A stretch of DNA of 64,000 nt from Prevotellaceae bacterium (GCA_031271465.1 JAISVR010000001.1:1-64000), one strand, 5' to 3'; shown: positions 8,779-17,182, counted from the first letter of the stretch. Notes: a model not told the origin generated them from the sequence alone. Made by a program: numbers and translations.

Positions 8779-10050
8779 ATGAAATATATCATTATTCTTG
8801 GCGACGGGATGGCAGATGAACCCATTGAAATATTGGGTGGAAAAACTCCGTTGCAAGCAGCAAAAAAACCTACTATTGATAAACTGGCTGAACTCGGCAG
8901 ATGTGGTACCTTGCGCACTATTCCCGAGGGTTTCCCGCCGGGCAGCGAAATTGCCAACCTTTCCGTACTTGGCTACGATGTGAGCAAAGTATTTGAAGGA
9001 AGAGGCGTACTCGAAGCTGCCAGCATGGGTGTTTCGATAAAGGAAAAAGAAATGGCTATGCGCTGCAACCTCATTTGTATTGAGGACGGAAAAATAAAAA
9101 ACCATTCTGCCGGACACATTTCTACCGAGGAAGCTACCGAATTGATTCAATTTCTGAACAAGGAATTGGGTTCCGACAGCATTAGATTCTATCCGGGAGT
9201 ATCGTATCGCCATCTGCTGGTAATGAAAAACGGCAATAAAGCCATTGCCTGCACTCCTCCGCACGATGTGCCGGGTACTCCTTTCCGCGATGTTCTTATT
9301 CGTGCCGAAAAAGAGGAAGCTGAAGAAACTGCTTCGCAACTGAACGATTTGATACTTCGTTCGCAGGATTTGCTTAAAGATCATCCTGTGAACCAAAAAC
9401 GCATTGCCGAGGGTAAAGACCCAGCCAACAGCATTTGGTTATGGTCGCCCGGATATCGCCCACGCATGGAAACCTTGCTCGAAACTTATGATTTACGCAA
9501 CGGGGCAGTGATTTCGGCAGTTGATTTGATAAAGGGTATCGGTATTTATGCGGGATTGCAAAGCATTGATGTTGAAGGCGCCACAGGGTTATACGACACC
9601 AACTACGAAGGTAAAACTAAAGCTGCTATCGAGGCTTTGAAAGATAATGATTTTGTGTTTCTTCATATAGAGGCAAGCGATGAAGCGGGACACGAAGGCA
9701 ATGCAAAGTTGAAGGTGCGCACTATTGAATATCTCGACGACCGTGTTGTTAAACCGATTTACGAAGAGATATCGACCTGGAACGAACCGGTGGCTATTGC
9801 TATTTTGCCCGACCATCCTACGCTTTGCCGCACCCGTACTCATACTGCCGACCCTGTGCCTTTTCTTATTTATCGTCCGGGAAAAGAGGCTGACAAGGTA
9901 AAAGTGTTCGACGAATTTTCGGTAAAACAAGGCAGCTACGGCGAACTTGCCGGCAATCAATTTATGGATGCTCTTACGGACACGAATTTTATCGTGGCTT
10001 CGTATCGTAAAATGAAACAGATGTTTAAAGAATGGTCGAATAATTATTAG
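8779..10050 (+). CDS. Phosphoglycerate-mutase-like protein, probable homoserine kinase (ThrB2 type)
   Basis: Member of the cofactor-independent phosphoglycerate mutase/alkaline phosphatase superfamily, 423 residues. Metal-site motifs visible are ILGDGMADEP, GSEIANLS, DEAGHEGN and LPDHPTL. Start 8779 is preferred over the longer open frame from 8704, because family members begin MKYIIILGDGM and the upstream residues are encoded by low-complexity DNA. The closest named family is the proposed homoserine kinase (TIGR02535), defined by its position next to threonine synthase. thrC follows 25 bases later and no classical thrB is present, which supports that role: homoserine to O-phosphohomoserine. 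A role as true phosphoglycerate mutase (ApgM) is the alternative. Confidence 0.8.
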   Translation: MKYIIILGDGMADEPIEILGGKTPLQAAKKPTIDKLAELGRCGTLRTIPEGFPPGSEIANLSVLGYDVSKVFEGRGVLEAASMGVSIKEKEMAMRCNLICIEDGKIKNHSAGHISTEEATELIQFLNKELGSDSIRFYPGVSYRHLLVMKNGNKAIACTPPHDVPGTPFRDVLIRAEKEEAEETASQLNDLILRSQDLLKDHPVNQKRIAEGKDPANSIWLWSPGYRPRMETLLETYDLRNGAVISAVDLIKGIGIYAGLQSIDVEGATGLYDTNYEGKTKAAIEALKDNDFVFLHIEASDEAGHEGNAKLKVRTIEYLDDRVVKPIYEEISTWNEPVAIAILPDHPTLCRTRTHTADPVPFLIYRPGKEADKVKVFDEFSVKQGSYGELAGNQFMDALTDTNFIVASYRKMKQMFKEWSNNY

Positions 10051-10075
10051 CTCATCACTCTTTTTTAGCTTAACA

Positions 10076-11380
10076 ATGAAATATTACAGCACGAATAAAC
10101 AAGCTCCTCTTGCTACGCTCGAAGAAGCTGTTGTTAAAGGTTTGGCTTCGGACAAGGGGCTTTATATGCCTGAAAGGATTAAATCGTTGCCGCGAGCATT
10201 TTTCGATACGATTGAAAACCTTTCTTTCCAAGAAATTGCTTATACTGTTGCCGATGCTTTCTTCGGCGAAGATGTTGAGGCTGATAATTTGAAACAGATA
10301 GTGTACGATACGCTTAGTTTCGATACGCCGGCAGTGAAAGTGAAGGAGAATATTTATAGCCTCGAATTGTTTCACGGACCTACTTTGGCTTTTAAAGATG
10401 TTGGCGCGCGTTTTATGGCGCGCTTGCTGGGCTATTTTATCGAAAAAGAAAAGAATAAGCAATTGGTGAATGTGCTGGTGGCTACTTCGGGCGACACGGG
10501 AAGCGCGGTTGCCAATGGTTTTCTCGGGGTGGAAGGTATTCGTGTATTTGTGTTGTATCCGAAAGGAAAAGTGAGTCCGATACAAGAGTGTCAGTTTACC
10601 ACTTTGGGTAAAAATATTATTGCGTTGGAGGTTGATGGTACTTTCGACGATTGTCAGGCGTTGGTAAAGGCTGCTTTTATGGATGCGGACTTGAATGCAA
10701 AGCATCTATTGACTTCGGCTAATTCTATCAATGTGGCTCGCTTTTTACCTCAGGCTTTTTATTATTTCTATGCTTATGCGCAAGTAAAAAAGGCTGCTGC
10801 GGGTAAAGATTTGGTTGTTTGTGTACCAAGCGGAAACTTTGGGAATATTACTGCCGGATTGTTTGGTAAGCGCATGGGTTTGCCGGTAACACGGTTTATT
10901 GCGGCAAACAACAGTAACGATATTTTCTTCCAATACTTGCAGAGCGGAGAGTATAATCCGCGTCCGTCGGTAGCTACTTTGGCTAATGCCATGGATGTGG
11001 GCGACCCGAGCAATTTTGTGCGTATTTTGGATTTGTATAATAATGATTTCAACGCGATTAAACGCGACATCAGTGCTGCCCGTTATTCCGACGAAGAGAT
11101 TGCGGCAACGGTGAAACGCTGTTATCGGGATACCGGTTATTTGCTCGAACCTCATGGGGCTTGCGGCTATCAAGCGTTGGAAGATAATTTACAAGCTAAT
11201 GAAGTGGGTGTATTTTTGGAAACGGCTCATCCGGCTAAATTCCTTGAAACTGTGGAGCATATTATTGGCGAGAAAATAGAAATTCCCGGCAAATTGCAGG
11301 AGTTTATGAAAGGGACGAAACAGAGTATTGAATTGCCGAAAGATTTTGCCGATTTCAAAGATTTTTTAATGAAGGTGTAA
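10076..11380 (+). CDS. thrC: Threonine synthase
   Basis: PLP enzyme of 434 residues that converts O-phosphohomoserine to threonine. It starts MKYYSTNKQAPLATLEEAV, typical of the family. The Schiff-base lysine is K107 in TLAFKDVGARF, and the phosphate-binding loop motifs ATSGDTGSAVA and VPSGNFGN are intact. It lies directly behind the putative homoserine kinase, so the last two steps of threonine synthesis are paired. thrA is not in the window. Confidence 0.96.
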   Translation: MKYYSTNKQAPLATLEEAVVKGLASDKGLYMPERIKSLPRAFFDTIENLSFQEIAYTVADAFFGEDVEADNLKQIVYDTLSFDTPAVKVKENIYSLELFHGPTLAFKDVGARFMARLLGYFIEKEKNKQLVNVLVATSGDTGSAVANGFLGVEGIRVFVLYPKGKVSPIQECQFTTLGKNIIALEVDGTFDDCQALVKAAFMDADLNAKHLLTSANSINVARFLPQAFYYFYAYAQVKKAAAGKDLVVCVPSGNFGNITAGLFGKRMGLPVTRFIAANNSNDIFFQYLQSGEYNPRPSVATLANAMDVGDPSNFVRILDLYNNDFNAIKRDISAARYSDEEIAATVKRCYRDTGYLLEPHGACGYQALEDNLQANEVGVFLETAHPAKFLETVEHIIGEKIEIPGKLQEFMKGTKQSIELPKDFADFKDFLMKV

Positions 11381-11456
11381 GTTTCCTTTATAAACGCTTT
11401 CTCTGCATCGACTAAAAATTAACGGGATTCTCTTTTGTTTCAGGTTAAAAAAACTT

Positions 11457-11526
11457 CGTCATTACAAGATACGAAGCAATCTCAGTACAGGAATGGATTG
11501 CTTCGTCGTTCCTCCTCGCAATGACG
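11457..11526. repeat. Palindromic intergenic repeat, family A (copy 1)
   Basis: Imperfect inverted repeat whose arms read CGTCATTACAAGATACGAAG and its complement near GATTGCTTCGTCGTTCC, ending CAATGACG. Further full or partial copies are at 12463, 34491, 47262, 53401 and 27949. It is a REP/MITE-like element between the convergent thrC and TauE genes. Confidence 0.8.
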
Positions 11527-11540
11527 GCGATAGTCTTTTC

Positions 11541-12317
11541 TTACAAATATTTCAACACCATATATCCTGCCGCGCCGACTAAAAAGACGGCATAAATCCG
11601 CTTAAATATTACGCCCGAGAGTTTTAATGCCCATTTGGAACCGAAAAATGCACCGATTACGATGCCTACTGCCAACAGGGTTGCGTATAAGTAATTAAGG
11701 TGTCCGTCCTGAGCATAAACAATTACGCTTGGTAAACCGGTGGGTAATTGCAAGGCGGCAAGCGATGTTGCCGTAGCGGCACGGGTATCGTAGTTGAAGA
11801 GCTTAACCAACGCGGGTACTACAATTATTCCTCCGCCTTTGCCAAACATTCCGGCAATGACTCCGGCAAATAATCCGACTACTAAAAATTGCCACAAAGG
11901 ATAGTGGACAGTGGGGAATGGAGAATGGAGTGTTTCTTTTTTCTTTTTACCGAAAATGAGTTGCGGTATATTCAGGAACTGGATAATGACATAGAGCAAA
12001 AACAGGGCATATAGTTTTGACAGCCAGCTGATGTCTATGGATACCGCTACTTTTGCGCCGAAAAACGAACCGACAAACATTCCTACGGCAATCCACAGGG
12101 CGTGTTTTACATTGATAAATCCGGCTTTGTAATAGTTTATCACGCCCAATATACCTACGGGCAAGAGCATGGCTGCGAGCGACGAGGCGTAAGCGTCGAG
12201 CATGCCCAAGCCGCAAACGGCAATGAGCACGGGTACCATTACTATACCGCCTCCTATACCGAACATGCCTGATAATATGCCGGTGAATATTCCTACTATT
12301 AATATGGCTATTTCCAT
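11541..12317 (-). CDS. TauE/SafE family sulfite/anion exporter-like permease
   Basis: Inner-membrane protein of 258 residues with about eight hydrophobic segments. Each half carries the family's glycine-rich repeat, GMFGIGGGIVMVPVLI near residue 18 and GMFGKGGGIIVVPALV near residue 160. This internal duplication is diagnostic of TauE/SafE. Members move sulfite, sulfoacetate or other organic anions, and the substrate here is unknown because no sulfur gene is nearby. A short low-complexity stretch (about residues 128-140) sits in the central loop. Confidence 0.88.
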   Translation of the reverse strand: MEIAILIVGIFTGILSGMFGIGGGIVMVPVLIAVCGLGMLDAYASSLAAMLLPVGILGVINYYKAGFINVKHALWIAVGMFVGSFFGAKVAVSIDISWLSKLYALFLLYVIIQFLNIPQLIFGKKKKETLHSPFPTVHYPLWQFLVVGLFAGVIAGMFGKGGGIIVVPALVKLFNYDTRAATATSLAALQLPTGLPSVIVYAQDGHLNYLYATLLAVGIVIGAFFGSKWALKLSGVIFKRIYAVFLVGAAGYMVLKYL

Positions 12318-12462
12318 TTGATAAAGAATTACGGAATTATATTTTTCAGGCTTGTAAAAGCAACTATCATTACCGTCATTATTACCTCCCTTCGGTCAGT
12401 GATTTACAATTCCTGTTAGTCATGATTGCTAATTGCGAGGAATGAAGCAATCTTGGCGTGCT

Positions 12463-12535
12463 CGTCATTGCGAGGTACGAAGCAATCTCGTTATGTTTTC
12501 TCCGGATTGCTTCGTCGTTCCTCCTCGCAATGACG
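12463..12535. repeat. Palindromic intergenic repeat, family A (copy 2)
   Basis: Nearly perfect inverted repeat, CGTCATTGCGAGGTACGAAG ... GATTGCTTCGTCGTTCC ... GCAATGACG. A degenerate extra half arm precedes it at about 12430-12453. Confidence 0.85.
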
Positions 12536-12564
12536 AACAAGCCTGAAGATATATGAAAATTTAT

Positions 12565-12588
12565 AGAGACGGAGCGCACTCCGTCTCT
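12565..12588. repeat. Small perfect palindrome, possible terminator of the 12606 gene
   Basis: AGAGACGGAG / CTCCGTCTCT around a four-base loop, just 3' of the small minus-strand gene. The minus strand continues into an A/T-rich stretch, so it could act as a terminator. The GAGACGGAG arm recurs at 49812. Confidence 0.5.
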
Positions 12589-12605
12589 TCAGTTGTTAGC
12601 AACGC

Positions 12606-12923
12606 TTAGCGTTTGGCAGTGATGCCAAATTCTATCCACTGAGGCTGAGGCAGCGTAAGCTTTACTACATTAACGGCTTCGGTCATTGACGCCGACATGT
12701 CGGTAAGCATACTATCCAAAGCTACGGTAGCAACTTTGAGGTCTGCTTTCAGTTTTTCCTGCTCATTGTTTTTGGCAATGGCATTGTTCAGGGTTGCTTC
12801 CAATGCGGTGATAAACTCTTCGGTCATACCTCTTTTTTTCAATTCATCGAGGTGTGTTTTCAAACCTGTAGCCATCACTTGTGCATCGCTGATTAGCTCA
12901 GCATAGGATTTTGGTTTTCCCAT
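12606..12923 (-). CDS. Small hypothetical protein, helical
   Basis: Open frame of 105 residues that I do not recognise. It starts MGKPKSYAELISDAQVMA, is rich in Ala, Leu, Lys and Glu, and is predicted almost entirely helical to about residue 90. It has no signal peptide or membrane segment. It lies next to the 21-bp minisatellite and in an accessory patch between the TauE gene and the murG vestige. Its ordinary codon use and composition argue for a real gene. Confidence 0.55.
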   Translation of the reverse strand: MGKPKSYAELISDAQVMATGLKTHLDELKKRGMTEEFITALEATLNNAIAKNNEQEKLKADLKVATVALDSMLTDMSASMTEAVNVVKLTLPQPQWIEFGITAKR

Positions 12924-13008
12924 TGTGAAAAATGTTTTTCAATTTGTATTAGCAGGAAACCTCTTAACCTGTCGAACAACCGTTCCTGCTTCGGCTTTTC
13001 AACATTTT

Positions 13009-13239
13009 TTTTGTCCGGCAAAAGTTGCCGGATGTCCGGTATTCTTCGCTGTATGTGCAGCAAATGTTGCTGTATGTCCAGCAAACTTCGCTGTATGTGC
13101 AGCAAGTGTTGCTGTATGTCCAGCAAACTTCGCTGTATGTCCAGCAAATGTTGCTGGAGGTACAGCAAGCTTCGCTGGAGGTGCAGCAGATATTGCCGGA
13201 GGTGCAGCAGGCTTTGCTGCGGGTACAACAACGAGTGCC
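13009..13239. repeat. Minisatellite: about eleven 21-bp tandem units
   Basis: Units such as GTATGTCCAGCAAACTTCGCT (shown to 20 bases as GTATGTCCAGCAAACTTCGC) repeat head to tail from about 13009 to 13239. They alternate two variants in the centre and are more divergent at the ends. As 21 is a multiple of 3, several frames on both strands stay open through it, each giving a seven-residue repeat (for example LYVQQTS on + or QQHLLDI on -). No frame is convincingly a gene. Confidence 0.9.
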
Positions 13240-13254
13240 GGGAGTTTTTCTCTT

Positions 13255-13291
13255 ATTTTATCAGTTTAACAATCTCGTCGGCAATGCGATT
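13255..13291 (-). pseudogene. Vestige of the murG 3' end
   Basis: Thirty-seven bases match the 3' end of murG (14695-14731) with four differences. On the minus strand they encode NRIADEIVKLIK and a stop; intact murG ends NRIADEIIKLIK. Upstream of those 12 codons similarity decays and a stop appears. It is a remnant of a second copy of the murG end, on the far side of the ATPase gene. Confidence 0.75.
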
Positions 13292-13364
13292 TCAAATGTT
13301 GTGGTGCTAACTACACTACCGAGATTACGCCAAACTTATTCGGTTATGGACAGATTTTTTCTTA

Positions 13365-14582
13365 TTATGCTTTTTCTTTGTCTTCCAACAACCAATCAAT
13401 TATATTTCTTTTCTGTATACCCTTATAAGTTGTTACAGGTTCAACATCGGTAGTGAGTAAAATTCGACGATTGAAATCTTTTATCAATTCAAATGGTCGC
13501 ATTTCTCGTCGAAAAGTGCTTTCTTCCTTTGCTGTCCATGCAACTTGAATATATTCCCAATCTCCGCTATTTGTCATTACCGCAAAATCCATTTCTACTC
13601 GGTCGGCTTTTCCAATATAAACTTGCCGATTTCTCCTGAGCAATTCTAAATACACAATATTTTCCAAATCATGCCCGAAGTCTGTCTTATGCGATTTACC
13701 AAGCAATGCTTGCTTGAAACCCAAATCAACCGCATAATATTTTTCCAAAGTGCGAAGTATATTTTTTCCTTTTATATCGTATCGCGGCACTTTGTAAAAC
13801 AAATATGATTCTGTGAGAGCTTGCAAATAATTTTCAACCGTATGATGTGAAATTTTATATCCTTCATTTTTCAAAACTCCTGCAATATTGTTACTTGAAA
13901 GCGACGAACCAACAGCGTCTAACATAAATTTTACGATATTTTCAAAATTATTTTCCTTGTGCCAACGGTTTCGCACCATAATATCTTTATGTAAAATATT
14001 ATTGTAAACATCAAGCAAATATTTTTCGATAAAATCATCTTGTATTTCGAGTGTTCCGGGCATTCCACCGTTTTCTAAAAAACGATTAAACAATAAATCA
14101 ATACGGCTTTTGTCGTCAAATGCACTTACATATTCCTTAAACGAAAAAGGCAAAATATGTATGGAAATATATCGTCCTGTTAACAGAGTACCGAGTTCGC
14201 TCGATAAAAGATATGCATTAGAACCCGTTACATAAACATCTATGTTTGGCTTTACATAAAGTCCGTCTACTAATCGCTCGAATTCTTTGACTTGTTGCAC
14301 TTCATCAAGAAATACATAACATTTTTTAGATAAATCCAATTGATTTATAATATAGTAATATAATCCCTCTAAATCGTTGAGCCATTTGTTATTTTCAAAA
14401 TCCTCAAAATTCAAAAAAATTATTTGCGAAGAAGTTACACCATCTTCCATCAAATAATCGCGAAACATTTGCATCACGGTAGATTTTCCGCAACGCCTAA
14501 TACCTGTCAGCACTTTGATAAGATTCTTATCTCTAAGCCCTGTTAGCATTTCTAAATATCTGTCTCTTCGTATCATGACCAT
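13365..14582 (-). CDS. AAA-type ATPase with DUF4143 domain
   Basis: Protein of 405 residues. The N-terminal P-loop is GIRRCGKSTVMQMF (about residues 26-39) and the Walker B is CYVFLDEVQQV near residue 92. A sensor region with TGSNAYLLS follows, and the C-terminal DUF4143 domain contains LENIVYLELLRR with a PD-(D/E)XK-like EMDFAV. Such ATPases are common, often multicopy and laterally exchanged in Bacteroidota, and their function is unknown. It sits just downstream of murG, where murC-ftsQ-ftsA-ftsZ would be expected, and is bracketed by murG and a duplicate of the murG 3' end, so it looks inserted. Confidence 0.88.
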   Translation of the reverse strand: MVMIRRDRYLEMLTGLRDKNLIKVLTGIRRCGKSTVMQMFRDYLMEDGVTSSQIIFLNFEDFENNKWLNDLEGLYYYIINQLDLSKKCYVFLDEVQQVKEFERLVDGLYVKPNIDVYVTGSNAYLLSSELGTLLTGRYISIHILPFSFKEYVSAFDDKSRIDLLFNRFLENGGMPGTLEIQDDFIEKYLLDVYNNILHKDIMVRNRWHKENNFENIVKFMLDAVGSSLSSNNIAGVLKNEGYKISHHTVENYLQALTESYLFYKVPRYDIKGKNILRTLEKYYAVDLGFKQALLGKSHKTDFGHDLENIVYLELLRRNRQVYIGKADRVEMDFAVMTNSGDWEYIQVAWTAKEESTFRREMRPFELIKDFNRRILLTTDVEPVTTYKGIQKRNIIDWLLEDKEKA

Positions 14583-14692
14583 TTTAGCCGAAACTTGTTT
14601 TATTGCTCCATTTTCGGCAAAAATATATATTATTTTCTAAAATTTGCGATTTTCAAACAAATTCCGGCTAAATACTAAAATAAAGACTGCGT

Positions 14693-15838
14693 TTATTTTA
14701 TCAGTTTAATTATCTCATCGGCAATACGATTTGCCGAATCGTGCTGTGCCAGCTTTTCTATATTTTCGGCTAATGATGCTAATTTCTTATCATCGGCAAT
14801 GAGTTGCAATGCTTCGGGAATGAGCTTTTCCACCGCCTCGGCATCTTTTACCATTATGGCTGCGTCTTTGCGCACAAGGGCAAGCGCATTTTGCGTCTGG
14901 TGGTCTTCGCTCACATTGGGCGAAGGCACAAGGATAACGGGCTTTTTCAACAAACAGAGTTCGGAAATGGAACTTGCTCCTGCACGCGAAATGACTAAGT
15001 CGGCAATGGCATAGGCTAAATCCATTCGAGAAACAAATTCTGTAATTAAGAATGACGAATTAAGAGTGAAGAATTGTTCGCCTTGCTCCTTATCTACAGG
15101 TTTCAGTTCATTTTTAATATTCCCAAAATAGAATTTACCTGTTTGCCAAATAATTTGTATGTTCTGATTCTTCATTCTCCATTCTTCATTCTTCATTAAT
15201 TCAAGAATACTTTGATTAATAGTGCGTGCACCAAGACTTCCGCCTACTACAAGAATTGTTTTTTTATCGGGCGAAAAACCGAAATATTCGTAGGCTTCGG
15301 CTTTTTTATCCAAGCCTGCGGTTAAATCCTGCCGAACAGGATTTCCTGTGAGAATAATGTTTTCTTTCGGGAAAAAGCGTTCCATTCCTTCGTATGCAAC
15401 ACAGATTTTTTTTGCTCGTTTTGCTAATAATTTATTCGTTACGCCTGCATAAGAATTTTGCTCTTGCAACACAGTGGGCACGCCTGCCCAATTGGCTGCC
15501 TGCAATACGGCGCCGCTGGCATAACCGCCTACTCCGACGGCTACATCGGGCTTGAATTCTTTTATTATCTTGCGGGCTTTCAACAGGCTTTTTGCCGAAC
15601 GATATAATACTTTAAAGTTTTTCAGCATATTTTTTCGTTCTAAGCCCATCATCGGCAGTCCAATGATTTTATATCCTGCTGCGGGTACGCGCTCCATTTC
15701 CATACGCCCTTCGGCTCCGACAAAGAGGATTTCGCTTTCGGGCAATTTTGCTTTTAAGGCATTGGCTATAGATATGGCAGGAAAAATATGTCCGCCCGTT
15801 CCGCCACCGCTAATAATGAATTTTGGATTGTTTTTCAT
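14693..15838 (-). CDS. murG: MurG, lipid II-forming GlcNAc transferase
   Basis: GT-B glycosyltransferase of 381 residues that adds GlcNAc to lipid I at the inner face of the membrane. Motifs are ISGGGTGGHIFPAI at residues 9-22, GVGGYASG, LQEQNSYAG, VVGGSLGARTIN and the UDP-GlcNAc site RAGASSISEL. It is about 25 residues longer than usual. Around residues 212-224 and 254-266 the sequence becomes low-complexity (KNEEWRMKN and FFTLNSSFLITEF), encoded by two arms of an inverted repeat within the gene. It is the last gene of the dcw cluster here. Confidence 0.94.
   Translation of the reverse strand: MKNNPKFIISGGGTGGHIFPAISIANALKAKLPESEILFVGAEGRMEMERVPAAGYKIIGLPMMGLERKNMLKNFKVLYRSAKSLLKARKIIKEFKPDVAVGVGGYASGAVLQAANWAGVPTVLQEQNSYAGVTNKLLAKRAKKICVAYEGMERFFPKENIILTGNPVRQDLTAGLDKKAEAYEYFGFSPDKKTILVVGGSLGARTINQSILELMKNEEWRMKNQNIQIIWQTGKFYFGNIKNELKPVDKEQGEQFFTLNSSFLITEFVSRMDLAYAIADLVISRAGASSISELCLLKKPVILVPSPNVSEDHQTQNALALVRKDAAIMVKDAEAVEKLIPEALQLIADDKKLASLAENIEKLAQHDSANRIADEIIKLIK
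15043..15203. repeat. Inverted micro-repeat arms inside murG
   Basis: An arm at about 15043-15075 (TAATTAAGAATGACGAATTA...) and a complementary-type arm at about 15166-15203 (TTCTTCATTCTCCATTCTTC...) lie in frame within murG. They encode low-complexity peptide not expected in the family. Confidence 0.6.
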
Positions 15839-15843
15839 GTATT

Positions 15844-17139
15844 CTATCTATTATTAATATTTCCATTTTCTAATTCTTCGTTTTTTATTTCCAATTCCTC
15901 TCTTTCAGTTTTCAGTTCTCCACTTTCCGCTTTCTTCGCGTTCATCTCGTCAACATTTCGCGCTACGCTTTGAATTATTCCGATATAGATAAATACAAAT
16001 AATACCGACATTCCTCCGCGACTGATTAAGGGCAAAGGCTGTCCGGTAGGCGGACAGGCAAGCGTGGTGGTTCCCATGTGGAAAAATGCCTGCAACACTA
16101 TCATCAACGCCAAACCCAATACCAGCAGTGCCGGGTATTGGCGGGGACATTTTTTGGCTAAAATTCCTGCGCGGTACAGAAACGACAGATAGAGAAACAT
16201 CACAAACAACGCTCCAATGAAACCAAATTCCTCGACGATAATGCCAAAAATAGCATCGTCGTAGGCTTGCGAGAGACGGTCGCGCTGGCTGCTCATACCG
16301 GGACCTACACCAAGCCAGCCGCCTTTTGCTATTGCTATTTGAGCGTCTGCCGTTTGCGCGGTTTTTTCGTTGTAGGCATAAATATCGTCGGAAAGCCAAA
16401 TGCCTACGCGGGAATCCCATGTTGCCGACCGACCTATATTGCCAAAGAGCATCATTCCGCCAATCAGCAATATTCCTGCGGCAAGCATTATGAGCCATCG
16501 CCCCAACGACAAATTGGAAAGCAGCAGCATTGAAAAGCCAACAGCGAAAAGCAAAATACCCGTAGAACCGTTTTCGAGGGCAACAGGAATAGCAAACATC
16601 GAAAATATTGCCAGCGAAAGCCAAAATTTGAGCTTGCGAGCCAAATTATCGCTAAGGTCTTTACGCATCCAACGGGCTACAGCGTTCAATAGTATTGATT
16701 TTTCGGGAACTGCGCTCATCAAATCGGCTAAAATAATTATCATCGAGAGCTTTACAAATTCAAATACTTGAATTTTTTGCCCGAAAAACAATATCTGCCG
16801 CGTTGCTCCTTTTTCGGTAAATGCTTTTATATATTGGAGGTCTATTTTAAAAATAATTATAAGCATGAATATAATTGAAACCGGCAAAAGGATATAACCA
16901 AATACTCGAACCCAGCGGAAAGGTATCAGGTGGATTCCCCATGCGAGAATAATACCGGTAACGAGAAATTTACCATGCCTGACGAGTTCTTCCGCGTGGT
17001 AGTCTGCCTTGCGTACAAAATAGGCACTTGCGCTGTAAATTGCCAAAACTGCTATCAAACACAGGAAGCCTATAATGACCCACATTTTCAGGTCTCCCTT
17101 AAAATATTTCCGGATAATGTTTTGCATTTCTATAAACAA
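15844..17139 (-). CDS. ftsW: FtsW-type SEDS peptidoglycan polymerase
   Basis: SEDS family integral membrane protein of 431 residues with about ten hydrophobic segments. It polymerises lipid II at the septum together with FtsI. The late motifs GIIVEEFGFIGALF and PLISRGGMSVLF are typical of FtsW/RodA. Position between murD and murG identifies it as FtsW. The last 27 residues are charged low-complexity sequence (ESGELKTEREELEIKNEELE), encoded by the same kind of micro-repeat as in murG, and look like a non-conserved extension. MFIEMQ start is used; a start at the second Met would also work. Confidence 0.92.
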   Translation of the reverse strand: MFIEMQNIIRKYFKGDLKMWVIIGFLCLIAVLAIYSASAYFVRKADYHAEELVRHGKFLVTGIILAWGIHLIPFRWVRVFGYILLPVSIIFMLIIIFKIDLQYIKAFTEKGATRQILFFGQKIQVFEFVKLSMIIILADLMSAVPEKSILLNAVARWMRKDLSDNLARKLKFWLSLAIFSMFAIPVALENGSTGILLFAVGFSMLLLSNLSLGRWLIMLAAGILLIGGMMLFGNIGRSATWDSRVGIWLSDDIYAYNEKTAQTADAQIAIAKGGWLGVGPGMSSQRDRLSQAYDDAIFGIIVEEFGFIGALFVMFLYLSFLYRAGILAKKCPRQYPALLVLGLALMIVLQAFFHMGTTTLACPPTGQPLPLISRGGMSVLFVFIYIGIIQSVARNVDEMNAKKAESGELKTEREELEIKNEELENGNINNR

Positions 17140-17182
17140 AAAGTTATTAATTTCTAACCCAATATAATGGAGTAATTCCTTA

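Noticed and set aside
12382..12579. 65-codon minus-strand open frame
   Set aside because: It is a translation of the family A palindrome and flanking repeat DNA (IARRNDEAI-type peptide), with no independent coding signal.
12893..13231. 112-codon minus-strand frame through the minisatellite
   Set aside because: Openness is explained by the 21-base period; plus-strand frames are equally open, and it overlaps the start of the neighbouring gene. Kept as a repeat and as a finding, not called as a gene.
13009..13239. Possible CRISPR array
   Set aside because: The units are contiguous 21-mers without spacers, so it is a minisatellite.
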